From Areca catechu (lineage: Eukaryota; Streptophyta; Magnoliopsida; Arecales; Arecaceae), in the NCBI GenBank assembly GCA_021397845.1, contig CM038045.1, forward strand, positions 123,238,496 through 123,302,495: DNA of 64,000 nucleotides, given 5' to 3'. Position numbers and translations under genes: made by a program. The notes beneath the pieces were generated by a model, which was not told the DNA's origin, made no database searches, and saw only the letters and a program-made list of their open reading frames with translations. This document shows, piece by piece, positions 10,178-21,319 of this stretch. The stretch's first letter is position 1, and every line of letters begins with the position of its first letter.

Positions 10178-11625
10178 GATCTCTTAGAAGAAATTTTTCA
10201 AGGAAAAAAAGTTTTCTCAGAAAATTTATGGCAAATTTTTTTAGCAAGAGATTTTTCGTGGAATCTTTTCATCATAATTTGGTTCTTAGTAAAATAATTT
10301 TTAAATTAAAAAATCCCTTACAAAATCTCTCGGAAATTTTTTTTGTAAGGGATTTTCTGAGGGATTTATTCCTTATAAATGGGCTCTTAGTAGAAATTTT
10401 CCGAGAAAAAAAGTTTTCTTGGAAAATCTGTCGCACATTATTTTTGCGAGAGATTTTCCGAGGGATCTTTTCATCATAATTTGGTTTTTAGTAAAAAAAA
10501 TTTTAAATAAAAAATTCTCCATAAAATCCCTTAGAATTTTTTTTTGAGGGATTTTCCGAGGGATTTATTTCTTATAAATGAGTTCTTAAGAGAAATTCTT
10601 AGAAAAAAAAAGTTTTCTCGGAAAATCCCTCATAAATTATTTTTATGAGAGATTTTTCAAGGAATCTTTTTATCATAATTGGGTTCTTAGTAAAAAAATT
10701 TTAATAAAAAAATTTCTCACAAAATCCTTTGGAAATTAATTTTGTGAGGGATTTTCTATGAGTTTTATTCCTTATAAATGAGCTCTAAGTAAAAATTTTC
10801 TGAGAAAAATGTTTTCTCATAAAATCTCTCATAAATTATTTTTGTGAGAGATTTTTCAAGGAATCTTTTCTTCATAATTGGATTCTTAATAAAAAACTTC
10901 CAATAAAAAAATTTCTCATAAAATCTCTTGGAAATTAATTTTTTGAGGAATTTTCTAAAGAATTTATTTTTTATAAATGAGCTCTTAGTGAAAATTTTCT
11001 GAGAAAAAAAGTTTTCTTTAAAAATTTTTTGTAAATTATTTTTATGAGAAATTTTTCTAGGGATCTTTTTGTCGTAATTGGGTTCTTAGTAAAAAAAACT
11101 TTAATAAAAAAATTCTCACAAAATCCCTCAAAAATTAATGTTGTGGAAGATTTGTTGAGGGATTTATGATAAAATCTCTTAGTAGAAATTTTCTAATAAA
11201 AAAATTCTCTCAAAATATCCCTTGTAAATTATTTTTGTGAAGTATTTTTCAAGGAATCTTTTATCATAATTGGGTTCTTAGTAAAAAAAATTTAATAAAA
11301 AATTTCTCAAAAAAATCTTGGAAATTAATTTTATGGAGGTTTTTTTGAGGGATTTATTCCTTATAAATGAGCTCGTAGTGAAAATTTTTTAATGAAAATA
11401 ATTTCTCAGAAAATCTCTCGTAAATTACTTTTATGAGAGATTTTTTAAAGGATCTTTTCATCATAATTTAGTTTTTAGTAAACAAATTCAATAAAAAATC
11501 CCAAGAAAAATTCCTTAGAAATTAATTTTTGGGGGGATTTTTTGAAGGATATTTATTCCTTATAAATGAGCTCTTACTAGAAATTTTTTAATTAAAAAAT
11601 TCTCTCCAAAAATCTCTTGTCATGA
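10178..11625. repeat. AT-rich tandem array, period about 200 bp
   Basis: Two alternating markers, GGTTCTTAGTAAAA (near 10270, 10474, 10681, 10879, 11072, 11273, 11467) and GAGCTCTTAGTAGAAA-like sequence (near 10382, 10578, 10778, 10980, 11367, 11566), define about seven units. Each unit holds complementary AAAATCCCTCGG / CCGAGGGATTTT stretches able to form hairpins. The same words occur at the CACTA end at 36.5-37.08 kb, so this may be the subterminal region of a CACTA element; no terminal CACTA motif is visible at its edges. Confidence 0.8.
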
Positions 11626-14200
11626 AAGGAGATTCTAGAAACATTGATAAGTTGGATGAGAAAGTTTCATCATGAACCGTGGATTGGCTAAAGAGTATAG
11701 AAAGTGTTCCTAATAGTTATGTGGGCTATGTGTAATTATGGTTATATATATATTCACATTTGGCAAATATGAAAATGCTCTAATCAATTTGTAACTTATG
11801 TTTTAACTATTAAACATGAGTAAATTATATAATGGATAAATGTTGATATGCCAAGAAAAGAGTATCCAAAAAAATTAAAACTGATCCCAGGTCTAGAGCT
11901 ATTCCAAACTCGGATCCGATTAACTCTAATATAAATGGGTCGAATCTGGATAATTAATATCTAGACCAGAGACCCGACTAAAAATATGATATAATATATA
12001 TTTAAATAATATAATATAATATAATTTAATGTAATATGATATATTTTATAATTTATTATAATATATTATTTTATATTTTATATTTTAAATATTAAAAATA
12101 TAATTACACTATATTATAATTTTTTATAATATACTAAAATGTATCATATTATTTTATATTCTATTATATTTAATATAATGCCAAATATTGATTTTATTTT
12201 TATTAAAACATATTAATATCTAATATAATATAGTTTTATATAATTTAATTTGATTTTGCATGATTTTATATAATTTTGCATGATAAAAACATATAATATA
12301 ATATAAAGTAATATAATATAATATAATATGATGTAATATAGCATATTTTATAATTTAATATAATATATTATTTTACATTTTATATTTTTTAAATATTAAA
12401 AATATGCTATAGCCATACAAAAAAATTAACATAGCTATAGCTATACAAGAAAATCCAACATATTTAAAATAATGCTGTAAATGGTTCAGTTTGATTGTGA
12501 CCCAATCCAATTTGACATGCGTAGACCCAAACTAACCTCTTTTTGAGGACCTGTGAATCCATGTCAGGTTCTAAACTCGGTCCCGTTCTATTTTTTTGAA
12601 TAGGATTTGGATTTATTGATTGTAAACCTGACCTGACTCAAACATATTATAAGTCTCAAATTAAATGGGTCCATCTTTAATAGGAATGAGCAAGTTAGTG
12701 GAAGAGAGAGGATAAGGTGCTAAACTATAACCAACAATATATATTAAAATGATGATACTTTAGTGAGAGAGAAAGAGCATTTAAATATCTTTTTAAATTA
12801 GAATTTGTAAATTTCTCAATCTACACAAGGACAATATTTTAGTTAATAAAGCTATATATCACTATCAGAAAAAAAAGCATTTGCAACAAACATTTCCGAT
12901 GAATGATAAATTATATATATAAAAAATAAATTTTCCCAACCAATATTTATTTTTGTTAGAAATATATTGTTATGTGTAATTTAATCCTAGTCATTGAAAA
13001 AAGATTTATTTCCCAATATAAGGTTAGCAGAGATCGAAGAAATATAATTCTAATTTGATGGCACCAAAAAAATACACGCCATGAAAAAAGTATTTATTTA
13101 TTTTTTTTTAAAAAAAATTCATTCCTCTCTCCATGTGATTTTTTTTGCCTTAAGCCCTAAGCCTCAATTAAATTTCCTCCTTAGCTCGGATTAAAACTCC
13201 TGATTAGGTCGAATTAAAACCCAAGCCCGATCGAATTCCATTTCATCTGGTTTTCCTTTATTTTTTCTTCTTCCCGGTTGCCTTCCGCGTGGGTCTTCCT
13301 TTTCTCTTTCATCTTCTACGTCTTCTCCCATTTTGCCGCCTTCTCCACCCCTTCTTCATTTTTCATCGTCTCCTTCTCCACCTCCCTCAAACATCCATCT
13401 CGCCATCAGGCCCTCAAGAATCTAGGTCTCAGTTGCGACATCAGTGGCTCAAGAACCCCAACATCGATGACCTCTAGGCCAGCGACTTCCATCCGATGGC
13501 ATTAGTCGCCATATCATCCTCATCTCTGATGGCATTCAACGGGCCGGCAACCTTTTTGCTTGGCATTTTTCTCTTCCAGAAAATCTAAAAAATGGTAATT
13601 TTTTAGTTTCTTTCATTTTTTAGAATTATTATTTTTTAATTGTATCTTTTCTTTTTCTATTACGATGCCTTGTTCCAAACATTGTTTCTTTTTAACCTTT
13701 TAATTTTTTTAAAGAAGCAAATGAAAATTAATTTTGTATGGATCCAGGTTCACTGAATGTATGCCTTAATGTCTTCCAATCCAACCCATCATATTTTTGT
13801 ACCAAATAAAGAAATGAACAAGGAAAGAAAAAAAAATCCTCCTTTTATAATATGTATTTCTAGGCATGCGATATTATGATATGTATTTGTAAGCACGCTT
13901 TGTTGTGTAGCCTTATGTCTATCCTAAAATGATTAAAATTAATATTGTGTAGTCGATGAGATTGCATGCATTTAGCCCTTTTCAATCGATCATAGGATTG
14001 CATGCATTTAGTACTTTCCAATCGATCTTTCACAACATGCCAATGCAAGCGAGCAGGTATCTTCTACGGTGTAAATTGTATGATCTATGCCTGCCATCCA
14101 TTCTACAATGGACGTCATCCATGGATGCACCATGCGCACCACGGATGATCGTTGCGCAACATGAGTTGGGTGCTTGGGCTGGGATCAAGCCATGAGTCCG
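11626..14200. other. AT-rich intergenic stretch
   Basis: From 11980 to 12400 it is dominated by imperfect TATAATATAATA runs. CACTATCAGAAAAAA at 12859-12873 resembles a degenerate CACTA terminus, without a partner. From 13140 to 13560 there is pyrimidine-rich sequence resembling a leader but with no supported exon. A 35-bp direct duplication (GATTGCATGCATTTAG ... CCAATCGATC) lies at about 13960-14030. No gene recognised. Confidence 0.5.
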
Positions 14201-14418
14201 GAGCTATAATGAATCAACCGAGCAATCTCGCAATGGTAAGCTTGCCCTGGATCTTTGTGTTCGCCAAGGTTTCACCTTGCTTTGGCACCGAAACTTCCCG
14301 AATCTAATCTGCCCGCTTCTTTCCCTTCGTATATCTTCCCTCCCTCCCATATTTCCACTAGGCTCGCTCGGGAGCATTCAACCTCTACATCGTCTCCCTT
14401 CCACAGCTCGAAGGAGCA

Positions 14419-14787
14419 ATGGAGAGCTTCGACGACGCCCCCTTCCTCCCTATCGACGAAGAATGCTTCTCCTCACCAATTTCTCAGCGAAAGCTGAAAC
14501 GCCCGAGGAAGGCATCCGGACCTAGGGTTTCCGAGCCGCCGATCCCTCCAACCCTAGATCCCGATCCCTCTAACACCTCCGCCTCCGAGGAGCTCCCTGA
14601 TGCACGAGAGGTGCCAGATTTGGAAAGGTCGACGATGGATGCGATTGATCCGGCACCTGCATCAGAGGATCCGGGCAAGGAAATGGCTGCTGATGACGAG
14701 CTTGATCCTTTGTTTCCAGACCCGAGGGATGCTTCTAAATCCTGGCAGCCTTGGGACAAGGAAGGAGGAAAAGAAGAGGAAGGATGA
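14419..14787 (+). CDS. unrecognised N-terminal exon (122 codons), gene fragment
   Basis: ATG at 14419 after a pyrimidine-rich leader. The peptide begins MESFDDAPFLPIDEE and contains the basic patch RKLKRPRKAS (possible nuclear localisation signal), then Pro/Ser-rich and acidic segments ending KEEEG. Composition suggests a disordered N terminus of a nuclear protein. The frame closes at 14785; an overlapping +1 frame (KKRKDDWGVP) looks equally protein-like, so a frameshift near 14755 is likely. It is directly upstream of the bromodomain fragment. I do not recognise the family. Confidence 0.4.
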   Translation: MESFDDAPFLPIDEECFSSPISQRKLKRPRKASGPRVSEPPIPPTLDPDPSNTSASEELPDAREVPDLERSTMDAIDPAPASEDPGKEMAADDELDPLFPDPRDASKSWQPWDKEGGKEEEG

Positions 14788-14841
14788 TTGGGGGGTTCCT
14801 CTTGGGGAGGAGAGAGTGGAAGAATTGGAAATGGGGGAATG

Positions 14842-14985
14842 ATGGACCTTGGCACCGTCAAATCCCGTCTCAGCAAGAACTGGTACAAGTCCCCCGGGAG
14901 TTTGCCGAGGATGTGAGACTCACCTTCCGCAACGCCATGACATACAATCCTGGGGGGCAGGATACCACATTGTTGTAGCTCTATT
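14842..14985 (+). pseudogene. bromodomain fragment (GTE/BET-like)
   Basis: ATG at 14842 gives MDLGTVKSRLSKNWYKS, then a one-base loss near 14895, then REFAEDVRLTFRNAMTYN in the next frame. This is the ZA-loop to helix B/C region of plant GTE-type bromodomains, including the acetyl-lysine-contacting asparagine in MTYNP (here TYN). Only about 45 residues remain; the fold would be incomplete. It has no intron evidence of its own and lies between an unrelated-looking N-terminal exon and kinase exons, suggesting a captured or rearranged gene fragment. Confidence 0.75.
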
Positions 14986-15098
14986 TGCATATCGAGTTAT
15001 GAGCAACCTAGTCCATCTTTTCCCTCTCAGCTTATAATTATATAGCTTTTAAATTTGCTTCATTTAGTTTTGGTTTCCTGTTAATTGTCCTTGCTAAG

Positions 15099-16897
15099 GT
15101 TCGGCATCCAAATGTAGTTCAGTTTGTTGGAGCTATAACCCAACATATACCTATGATGATTATTTCAGAGTACAATCCAATAGTAAGTTTTATATGCCAT
15201 TCTCTTATTTGAATTTGAATTACAGGCATTATTTACCCAATCCTTACTATTAATAATTTTCAAGAACCATTCTGTTCTCCAATAATTTTTGCAACTTTTT
15301 ACATTGATAATTTGCTTCTTTTTTCACATGTCAATTTCTTGAAATGCTTAGAAATTACTTAATTTTCTAAGAAATAGCTAAAAAGTTGCTATTTGTGTAG
15401 ATCAACATGGTAACTTCTGGATTTATCTGCTGCTCTTAAACTCAGGGTGATCTAGGAAGTTATCTTCAATAGAAGGGACGTCTAAAGATCCATAAAGCAC
15501 TTAGATATGCCCTTGATATTGCCAGGCATGTATTAATGTGCTTTTAAGATGGTACTGCTTATCAAATTGATGTGATCATGTTGATCTAATATTTTGCTTC
15601 AAAAGTCCATTTTTATCTTTGTAGAAATCTAGCTACATGGTTTTTACTTATGTTGAGAGATGTCTAGATGCAAATTTCTTATTCATTTCCTTCTGATTAA
15701 CCCTCTTGCTTTGATGGAAAGAAGGATACATTTCATTATTACTTGATCTCTTGCTTAAGCAGCAGCTGTTGTCCTGTCTTTTCCATTATCTTACACATGA
15801 TCCTAGTATATGTAAACAAATGTTCTTAAGCTACCTAACTCTTGCTGCCCGAAATTCTCATGTGTTTCTCTATGTGTTATGCTTCATCCATTCCCATTTT
15901 TGTTTCCTCTTCACAACTGAAAGGATGTGAAGGTACAAATAGTTGTTTCATATTCTTATATGAGTCAGCATACCATGTGCATTATTAAGTCTATAATAGT
16001 CTCTTACAAAGTGAGAATATATATCGCCAGCTTTTACCAAAATGATGTCTTACTGAAGTATTGGTTCTCCTTTGGATCCAGGGCAGTAAATTATCTTCAT
16101 GAGTGCAAACTAGACCCAATTATCCATTGTGATTTAAAGCCAAAGTAAGATCGATCAAATAATGAAGCTGTCTCACTATTGATGATAAAGCAGTTTCTAA
16201 TTGGAATTTATTTCTACCTTTTGGTAATGCACTATACTTTATGATATTTTGAGAAGGTGCCAGAAATATTTTGCTGGATAATGGTGGCCAGTTGAAGGTG
16301 TCAGGATTTGGCTTGATTGAGATAGTAAGAGTATCGCCAGACAAATTTAAATTAACACATCCGATGGCTCATATTGACAGTAAGTTTTGTTTTTCTTGTG
16401 AATTTAAATTCTGCTGTGCCTAAATTTTACTGGAATTTATTCTTTGTTTTCCTAGTACAAAGTATCTACTAATAGTATTAAGATATTAGTCATGATTCAT
16501 AGCGGAGTATATTGCATTGTACTCATAAATAGGGAGGTACTGAATTGTCATTGATGTAGGGGTGGAACTTTTAGTGATTTTGAATTTCATAATTTGGAAG
16601 AACAAAATGACTAATCAAACTTATTAATTTCTAAGTTGATCTTGACGTCTCAGTTTTCACATTGTTAATTTGCTTAGTAAAAGTTCCCCTTGATAAGTCT
16701 GTTCAGTAATCCCATCTTTGTTTCAATTTGTGTTATTTATGGCTCAATTTTTATAGATGCTACATTAATGTCTTTTGAGATCTAATCATTGCAACTTGTT
16801 ATTCATGTTAGGTTTGTGTATGGCACCTGAGATTTGCAAGAATGAATTATTCGATAGAGATGTTGATGCATTTTCTTTCAGTCTAATTCTTTATGAG
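15099..16897 (+). pseudogene. integrin-linked-kinase-like (RAF-like) protein kinase, five exons
   Basis: Exons read in order with consistent phases: 15099-15182 (VRHPNVVQFVGA, strand beta-4/5 region), 15446-15525 (GDLGSYLQ, then TAG, then KGRL), 16082-16144 (NYLHE and catalytic loop HCDLKPK), 16264-16379 (NILLDNGG, SGFGL in place of DFG) and 16812-16897 (MAPE, DVDAFSF). HCD for HRD and GFG for DFG are the pattern I know from plant ILK-type RAF-like kinases. Missing are the N-lobe with the ATP-binding lysine and everything after helix F; a copia LTR begins 218 bp downstream. The in-frame TAG and a GC (not GT) donor after exon 2 (CCAG|GCATGT) point to a pseudogene. Confidence 0.85.
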
Positions 16898-17884
16898 GTA
16901 TGTCAGACTTATTATAACTTTTGTTTACTGAATTTTAGCGTTTCCTTTCTGCCACAGTGCATTTCTTATAATTGAAACATCACTCTACAAGTGGAAAAGC
17001 AATCATTTCATGAACTTCTAACATCTAGGTTTTTAGTTAACATTAATGGCAATGATTAATTTATAAGGAACCACTTGACAATTATTTAAAAGTATATAAT
17101 TGTATAATGGAGTTTGTTGCCTAGCTAGACAATCCAAGGAGTGCGGTGAATTGGGTTTTCAAAAATTTTAGCAAGTATGTATACTTTTGAAATCTTTAGG
17201 TTAGTGAGCTAAGTATTGTGTGAGTTAAGTTAGATACAAAGATAAAGAATACAAGAACATACATACAAACAATCAAGGTTTATAATGGCCGGTGCATTCT
17301 CAGCATCTATATCCACTTTCCAAGCTTCACTCGGGAATCTTTCAATATATTCTTCCAAAAATATAACCAGATTATTTTCTGGGCTCATAATCCACAATCA
17401 AATTGGCTTTCACAGGGTAGCCAATCAAAACTTTACAACCTCTTTAAGGTTACAAGCTCACATCCTAAGTTTCAGTCCCTAATAGAACCTGTAACAAAAA
17501 TAATAAATTAAAAAGAAACAACAAAAACAAACTCCTCAAGAGTAAGTTGTTACCGTTGAAGCTTAACAAAAGGTTGCTTGAATGCTTCAATGAATGCTCT
17601 TCAATCCTCCTTTAATTGCTCACTAAATGCTTTCAAGACAAGTAGTTGAATTTTCTAGAGTTTCAAATTCGTCCACAGTTTTTCAAGTTTTTCAATAACT
17701 CTTTCTTGTATCTTCTTTTTTCTTAGCTTAATTCTTGATTTTATATGTCTTCCCATAAATTTCCATCAATTTAGAGGCTTTTTTGACCATTTCCGGCAAT
17801 TAGAATTTTAAAAATAGCCATTAGAATCACTTTTTACTGAAATATAGAAGTATGCAAAACTAGAGACATTAAGGCTTATCAGAG

Positions 17885-18115
17885 GGTCCTGAGTCGGCTC
17901 ACCTGATCAGGAGTTGGCTCGCCTGAAAGATTTCAAAAAATCAGTCTTCTATTCTAGGAGAGTCAATTTTCTACTTCAAGAGTTGGTTCTTCTGCCTATT
18001 AGGAAAAACTGCCTTTCTGAATTTATTGAGAGTCGGCTCGCCTGTCCAAAAGTCGGCTCATCTATTTTTCCTGAGAAAGTTGGCTTGTCTTTGCAGGAGT
18101 TGACTTGCCCACTTG
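17885..18115. repeat. degenerate AGTCGGCTCGCCTG cluster
   Basis: GAGTCGGCTCACCTGATCAG, GAGTTGGCTCGCCTG, GAGTTGGTTCTTCTG, GAGTCGGCTCGCCTG, AAGTCGGCTCATCT and similar words recur at 20-50 bp spacing. They occupy the same position in this LTR as the GTCGAC palindromes in the related LTR at 3062-4530, with spacing alike but a different motif. Confidence 0.6.
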
Positions 18116-18144
18116 AGACAGGAAATTACTCCTCTGTTTGCATG

Positions 18145-18722
18145 GAGAGTGTTGCCGCAACTTCTCCTTGGACCGGGCCTGATCGGCTGTGCTGGAGCGC
18201 CTCTCTCCTGGCCAACCTGCAACAAAGTCTTCAAGGCGCCGGTGGTGTTCCGGCTAGAGATACTCCGATGCTTAAGTCAGTAGGAGCTTAAGAGAAAACA
18301 TAATGGAGGAATCTTAGGAACAACGTATCGAGAAGGAGAGAGTGAACTTCACTCAAAATGGGATCCCCCGGGTACCTTATATAGGCACGGAACAGTCCAA
18401 AAGTCATTATGGGGCAGGTCGAGGAAGACCGATTTGCCTCTATAAGGATCTGAAGAGTGGCCACGTGGCGCCTGGGTAAGGCAGAGTCGTGGGAGTAGTG
18501 GAGTAGTACTGCTGATGTGGCAGGAGTCCGTTATAACAGAAGATGTTTCCGGAACTTGCTAGGCCCCCCGAAGTGAGTTGGTCGGGCGCCGACTGGAAGG
18601 GCCATCAGTGAGCTGGACCTTAGTAGGAGTGGGCCGTCGGACCTCTGCTCCAGCCGGTCGGGTCGGACCACAAAGAGGAGCCGGCGCAGTTTGGTGGTGA
18701 GCCGAATGGGTACAACAGAGAG
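18145..18722 (-). repeat. solo LTR with GAGAG target duplication
   Basis: TGTTGCCGCA at 18150 to GGTACAACA at 18717 (568 bp) is flanked by exact GAGAG repeats at 18145-18149 and 18718-18722. A TATATAAGG box on the minus strand near 18375 suggests minus orientation. No internal domain remains, so recombination between LTRs removed the rest. It is nested inside the older LTR at 17115-19784. Superfamily not determined. Confidence 0.85.
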
Positions 18723-18969
18723 CGTCGGCTCGTCCTCATAGAAGTCGACTTGTCTGCATGCCAAAACTTCGTGCCATTTCCAGAATGTGCTAAAGTTGGC
18801 TCTCACTTGCATAATCGATTCTTTTTTTCAAACTTGGATTCTAACATCTCTTCCCTTTCAAATAGTATTTTTTTGAGCTCACAAAATCTTTCAATGGCTA
18901 TGGAGCAATCTTTATAAATAATTATTTTCTACAAAAACATTCTTAAACAAGTTGAAGGATATTAGCATG

Positions 18970-19680
18970 GTTTGTGGTACCGTCCCATATTGTCCGATAC
19001 GAAGTGTACTATATCGTACTGGTCAAGAGCCGGTACGGTTCATATATAAAAATTGGTCCGGCATTTCGGACAATTAAAAAAAAATTTAAAAAATATATTC
19101 TGTACAGTATGGTATGCCATCGTACCATATAGTACAATACCGTACTATCCGGTTCGGGCTTGGTTTGGCCCGGTTTGGATCCGGTTTGTGCCCGATTCAG
19201 GTTAAATAAATTTTTGATAGAGAGGGAAGGAATTTTTTAAATATTGTGGGCTCAGTACAGGGCCGGTATGGTACGGGGCTGGTATGGTACGATACATACT
19301 GTATCGTACTGGTCAAGAGCCGGTACGGTTCATATATAAATATTTTTAAATACTGTATCGTACTGGTCAAGAGCCGGTACGGTTCATATATAAAAATTGG
19401 TCCGGCATTTCGGACAATTAAAAAAAATTTAAAAAATATATTCTGTACAGTATGGTATGCCATCGTACCATATAGTACCATACCGTACTATCCGGTTCGG
19501 GCTTGGTTTGGCCTGGTTTGGATCCGGTTTGTGCCCGATTCAGGTTAAATAATTTTTTGATAGAGAGGGAAGGAATTTGTTAAATATTGTGGGCTCAGTA
19601 CAGGGCCGGTATGGTACGGGGCTGGTATGGTACGGGGCCGGTATGGTACGGTATGGTATCGTACCGTACCATACCAGTCG
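18970..19680. repeat. tandem/foldback repeat rich in GGTACGGTATGGTAC
   Basis: CTGGTCAAGAGCCGGTACGG recurs near 19019, 19309 and 19362; the long unit (CGGTACGGTTCATATATAAA through GGTATGGTACGGGG) is duplicated with a period of about 343 bp. The end near 19640-19680 contains mutually complementary GGTACGGTATGGTATC and CCGTACCATACC, able to fold back. It has no coding potential and looks like a small inverted-repeat element duplicated in tandem inside the LTR. Confidence 0.7.
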
Positions 19681-19784
19681 GTGACCGTTACGGGGCTCGA
19701 CATCGATTCCGAGTTCCTTGGATATTAGTATACTTTTCATATTCCAATATTTTGTAATCATCAAAATCATTCCTGGGGTCAATA

Positions 19785-21310
19785 GATTTGCTGGCTATAT
19801 TTTTATGTACTCTCATAAATTAGATATTGCTCATTTATACAATCTGAGACAAGAGATTACTAGTTTGAAGCAAGGGACTATGAGTATAGAAGACTATTGT
19901 AGTCTCATGAAGACTAAATGGGAGGAACTTGATTACAACCAACCTCCTGTGACCAAAATAGAAGATCTTCGAGAACAAATCAGACAACAAGGGTTTTTGA
20001 GTTTTTAGCTGGTTTAAACAGCAACCTTGACTCTCAAAAGATTCAAATTCTGGGTAGGGAAATACTTCCTACCTTGGAATCTATTTATAACTACATGAGG
20101 AGAGAGGTTTATAGAAAGAACTAGTCTAAAACTGATCTTGGTTCATCTTTGATTGAAAGATTAGCCCCGGCAGCAGACTCTTGCATGGTAAATGGATGAG
20201 GGGGTCTAGAAATTCTCTGTATAATGCTGAAAAAGATAAACTGAAGTTTATCCACTGTGGAAAGACCAGATATATGAAAGACAATTGTTGGGAGCTGAAT
20301 CCCCAATTGAAACCAAGGGCTCTTCATAGATCAATAGCAAACACTGTTTCCAATCATGGGGGAGTAGCAAAATTGGTTCAAAAGTTAAATCTGATCTCAG
20401 CTTGCAGGATTTAAAAAAACAACTAGACAAGCTAATTACTAAGCTTGTTCAGACTATTGCCAGCACCTTCACAGTAGCTAACACTGCTACTCATGTGCTT
20501 GATGATTCTTGGATCATTGATACTGGTGCAACAAATGGATCTATTTGGATGAAGCTGTCCTAACTGCAGCTTATTTCATACATAGGATGCCCATGGAAAA
20601 TCTAAATGATCAATATCCTCTCTAGGTTTTGAAGCCAGGCATTAACATTTTTTTCTCTATCTCTTAAGGTATTTGGCTATGTGGCATTTGTCCATGTTAG
20701 AGGAACTGAACATTCTAAGCTAGGTCACCAATCAATTAAATGTGTTTTTCTTGGTTATTCACAATCTCAAAAAGGTTACAAATGCTACTGTCCTACTCAA
20801 AAAAATGCTTCATCTCTAGAGATATAGGTGATCTAGGACAGCAAGTTCATGAAGTTAGTGATCTAGGTCATTGATATCCATCCAAATTTTGTTCTTAGTC
20901 CTCAAAATTCAGATCTCTCTAGTTCTGGTAATGACAACAGCAAGCAAATAAAAATATATCAAAGGACTACGAAAATTTTGTCTACCCACTAGCATTCTCT
21001 GTTGATCCAACACTAACCAAACTGTTTTTCAGGTCTAGAATGACATAACACAGCTAGAACCTAAATCAGCACAAATGGAACCAGAACAGTAAGTCCAGAA
21101 CCCTTCTATTGACCTTCCTATAGCCCTCCGAAAAGCCAAAATATCCTGTACCCAGCATCCTATCCAGAAATTTGTCTCCTATGGCAACCTATCACACACT
21201 TATAAATCTTATCTGTCTATCATTGACAAGGTCAAGATTCCTACCAAGGTATCAGATGCACTTAATGATCCAAACTGGAAGAAAACTGTATTCCCCCTTC
21301 CTGTTAACAA
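19785..21310 (+). pseudogene. old Ty1/copia remnant (gag, protease, integrase, hinge pieces)
   Basis: Separate broken segments in plus order: gag (19800-20130; YSHKLDIAHLYNLRQEI, KWEELDYNQP), zinc knuckle (about 20245-20295; IHCGKTRYMKDNC with the first Cys changed to Phe), protease (about 20500; SWIIDTGATN), integrase C-terminal part (about 20545-20815; VFGYVAFVHVRGTEHSKLG, then CVFLGYSQSQKGYKCY), and the linker before RT (about 21120-21300; KISCTQHPIQKFVSYGNLS). The integrase catalytic core and RT are absent, and stops are frequent. It starts right after the solo LTR's target duplication, so that LTR inserted into or beside it. Confidence 0.8.
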
Positions 21311-21319
21311 AAAACTTAT

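Larger units (their letters stand above)
17115..19784 (-). repeat. solo LTR, copia Sirevirus-like family, with nested insertions
   Basis: Plus-strand start TGTTGCCTAG followed by GGTGAATTGGG, and end AATATTTTGTAATCATC then GGGGTCAATA, match both ends of the LTR at 3062-4530. The flanks GAGTT (17110-17114) and GATTT (19785-19789) are a one-mismatch target duplication. No internal element sequence adjoins, so it is a solo LTR. It contains a second solo LTR (18150-18717) and a GGTACGG repeat (about 18970-19680), and has AGTCGGCTCGCCT-like words where the 3-4 kb LTR has the GTCGAC palindromes. Confidence 0.8.

Noticed and set aside
11980..12400. Centromeric or satellite DNA
   Set aside because: It is simple TATAATA low-complexity sequence without a defined unit length.
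13278..13505. Short plus-strand protein with a hydrophobic N terminus (signal-peptide-like)
   Set aside because: Pyrimidine-rich leader sequence gives Phe/Ser/Leu by composition; no continuation, splice partner or family.
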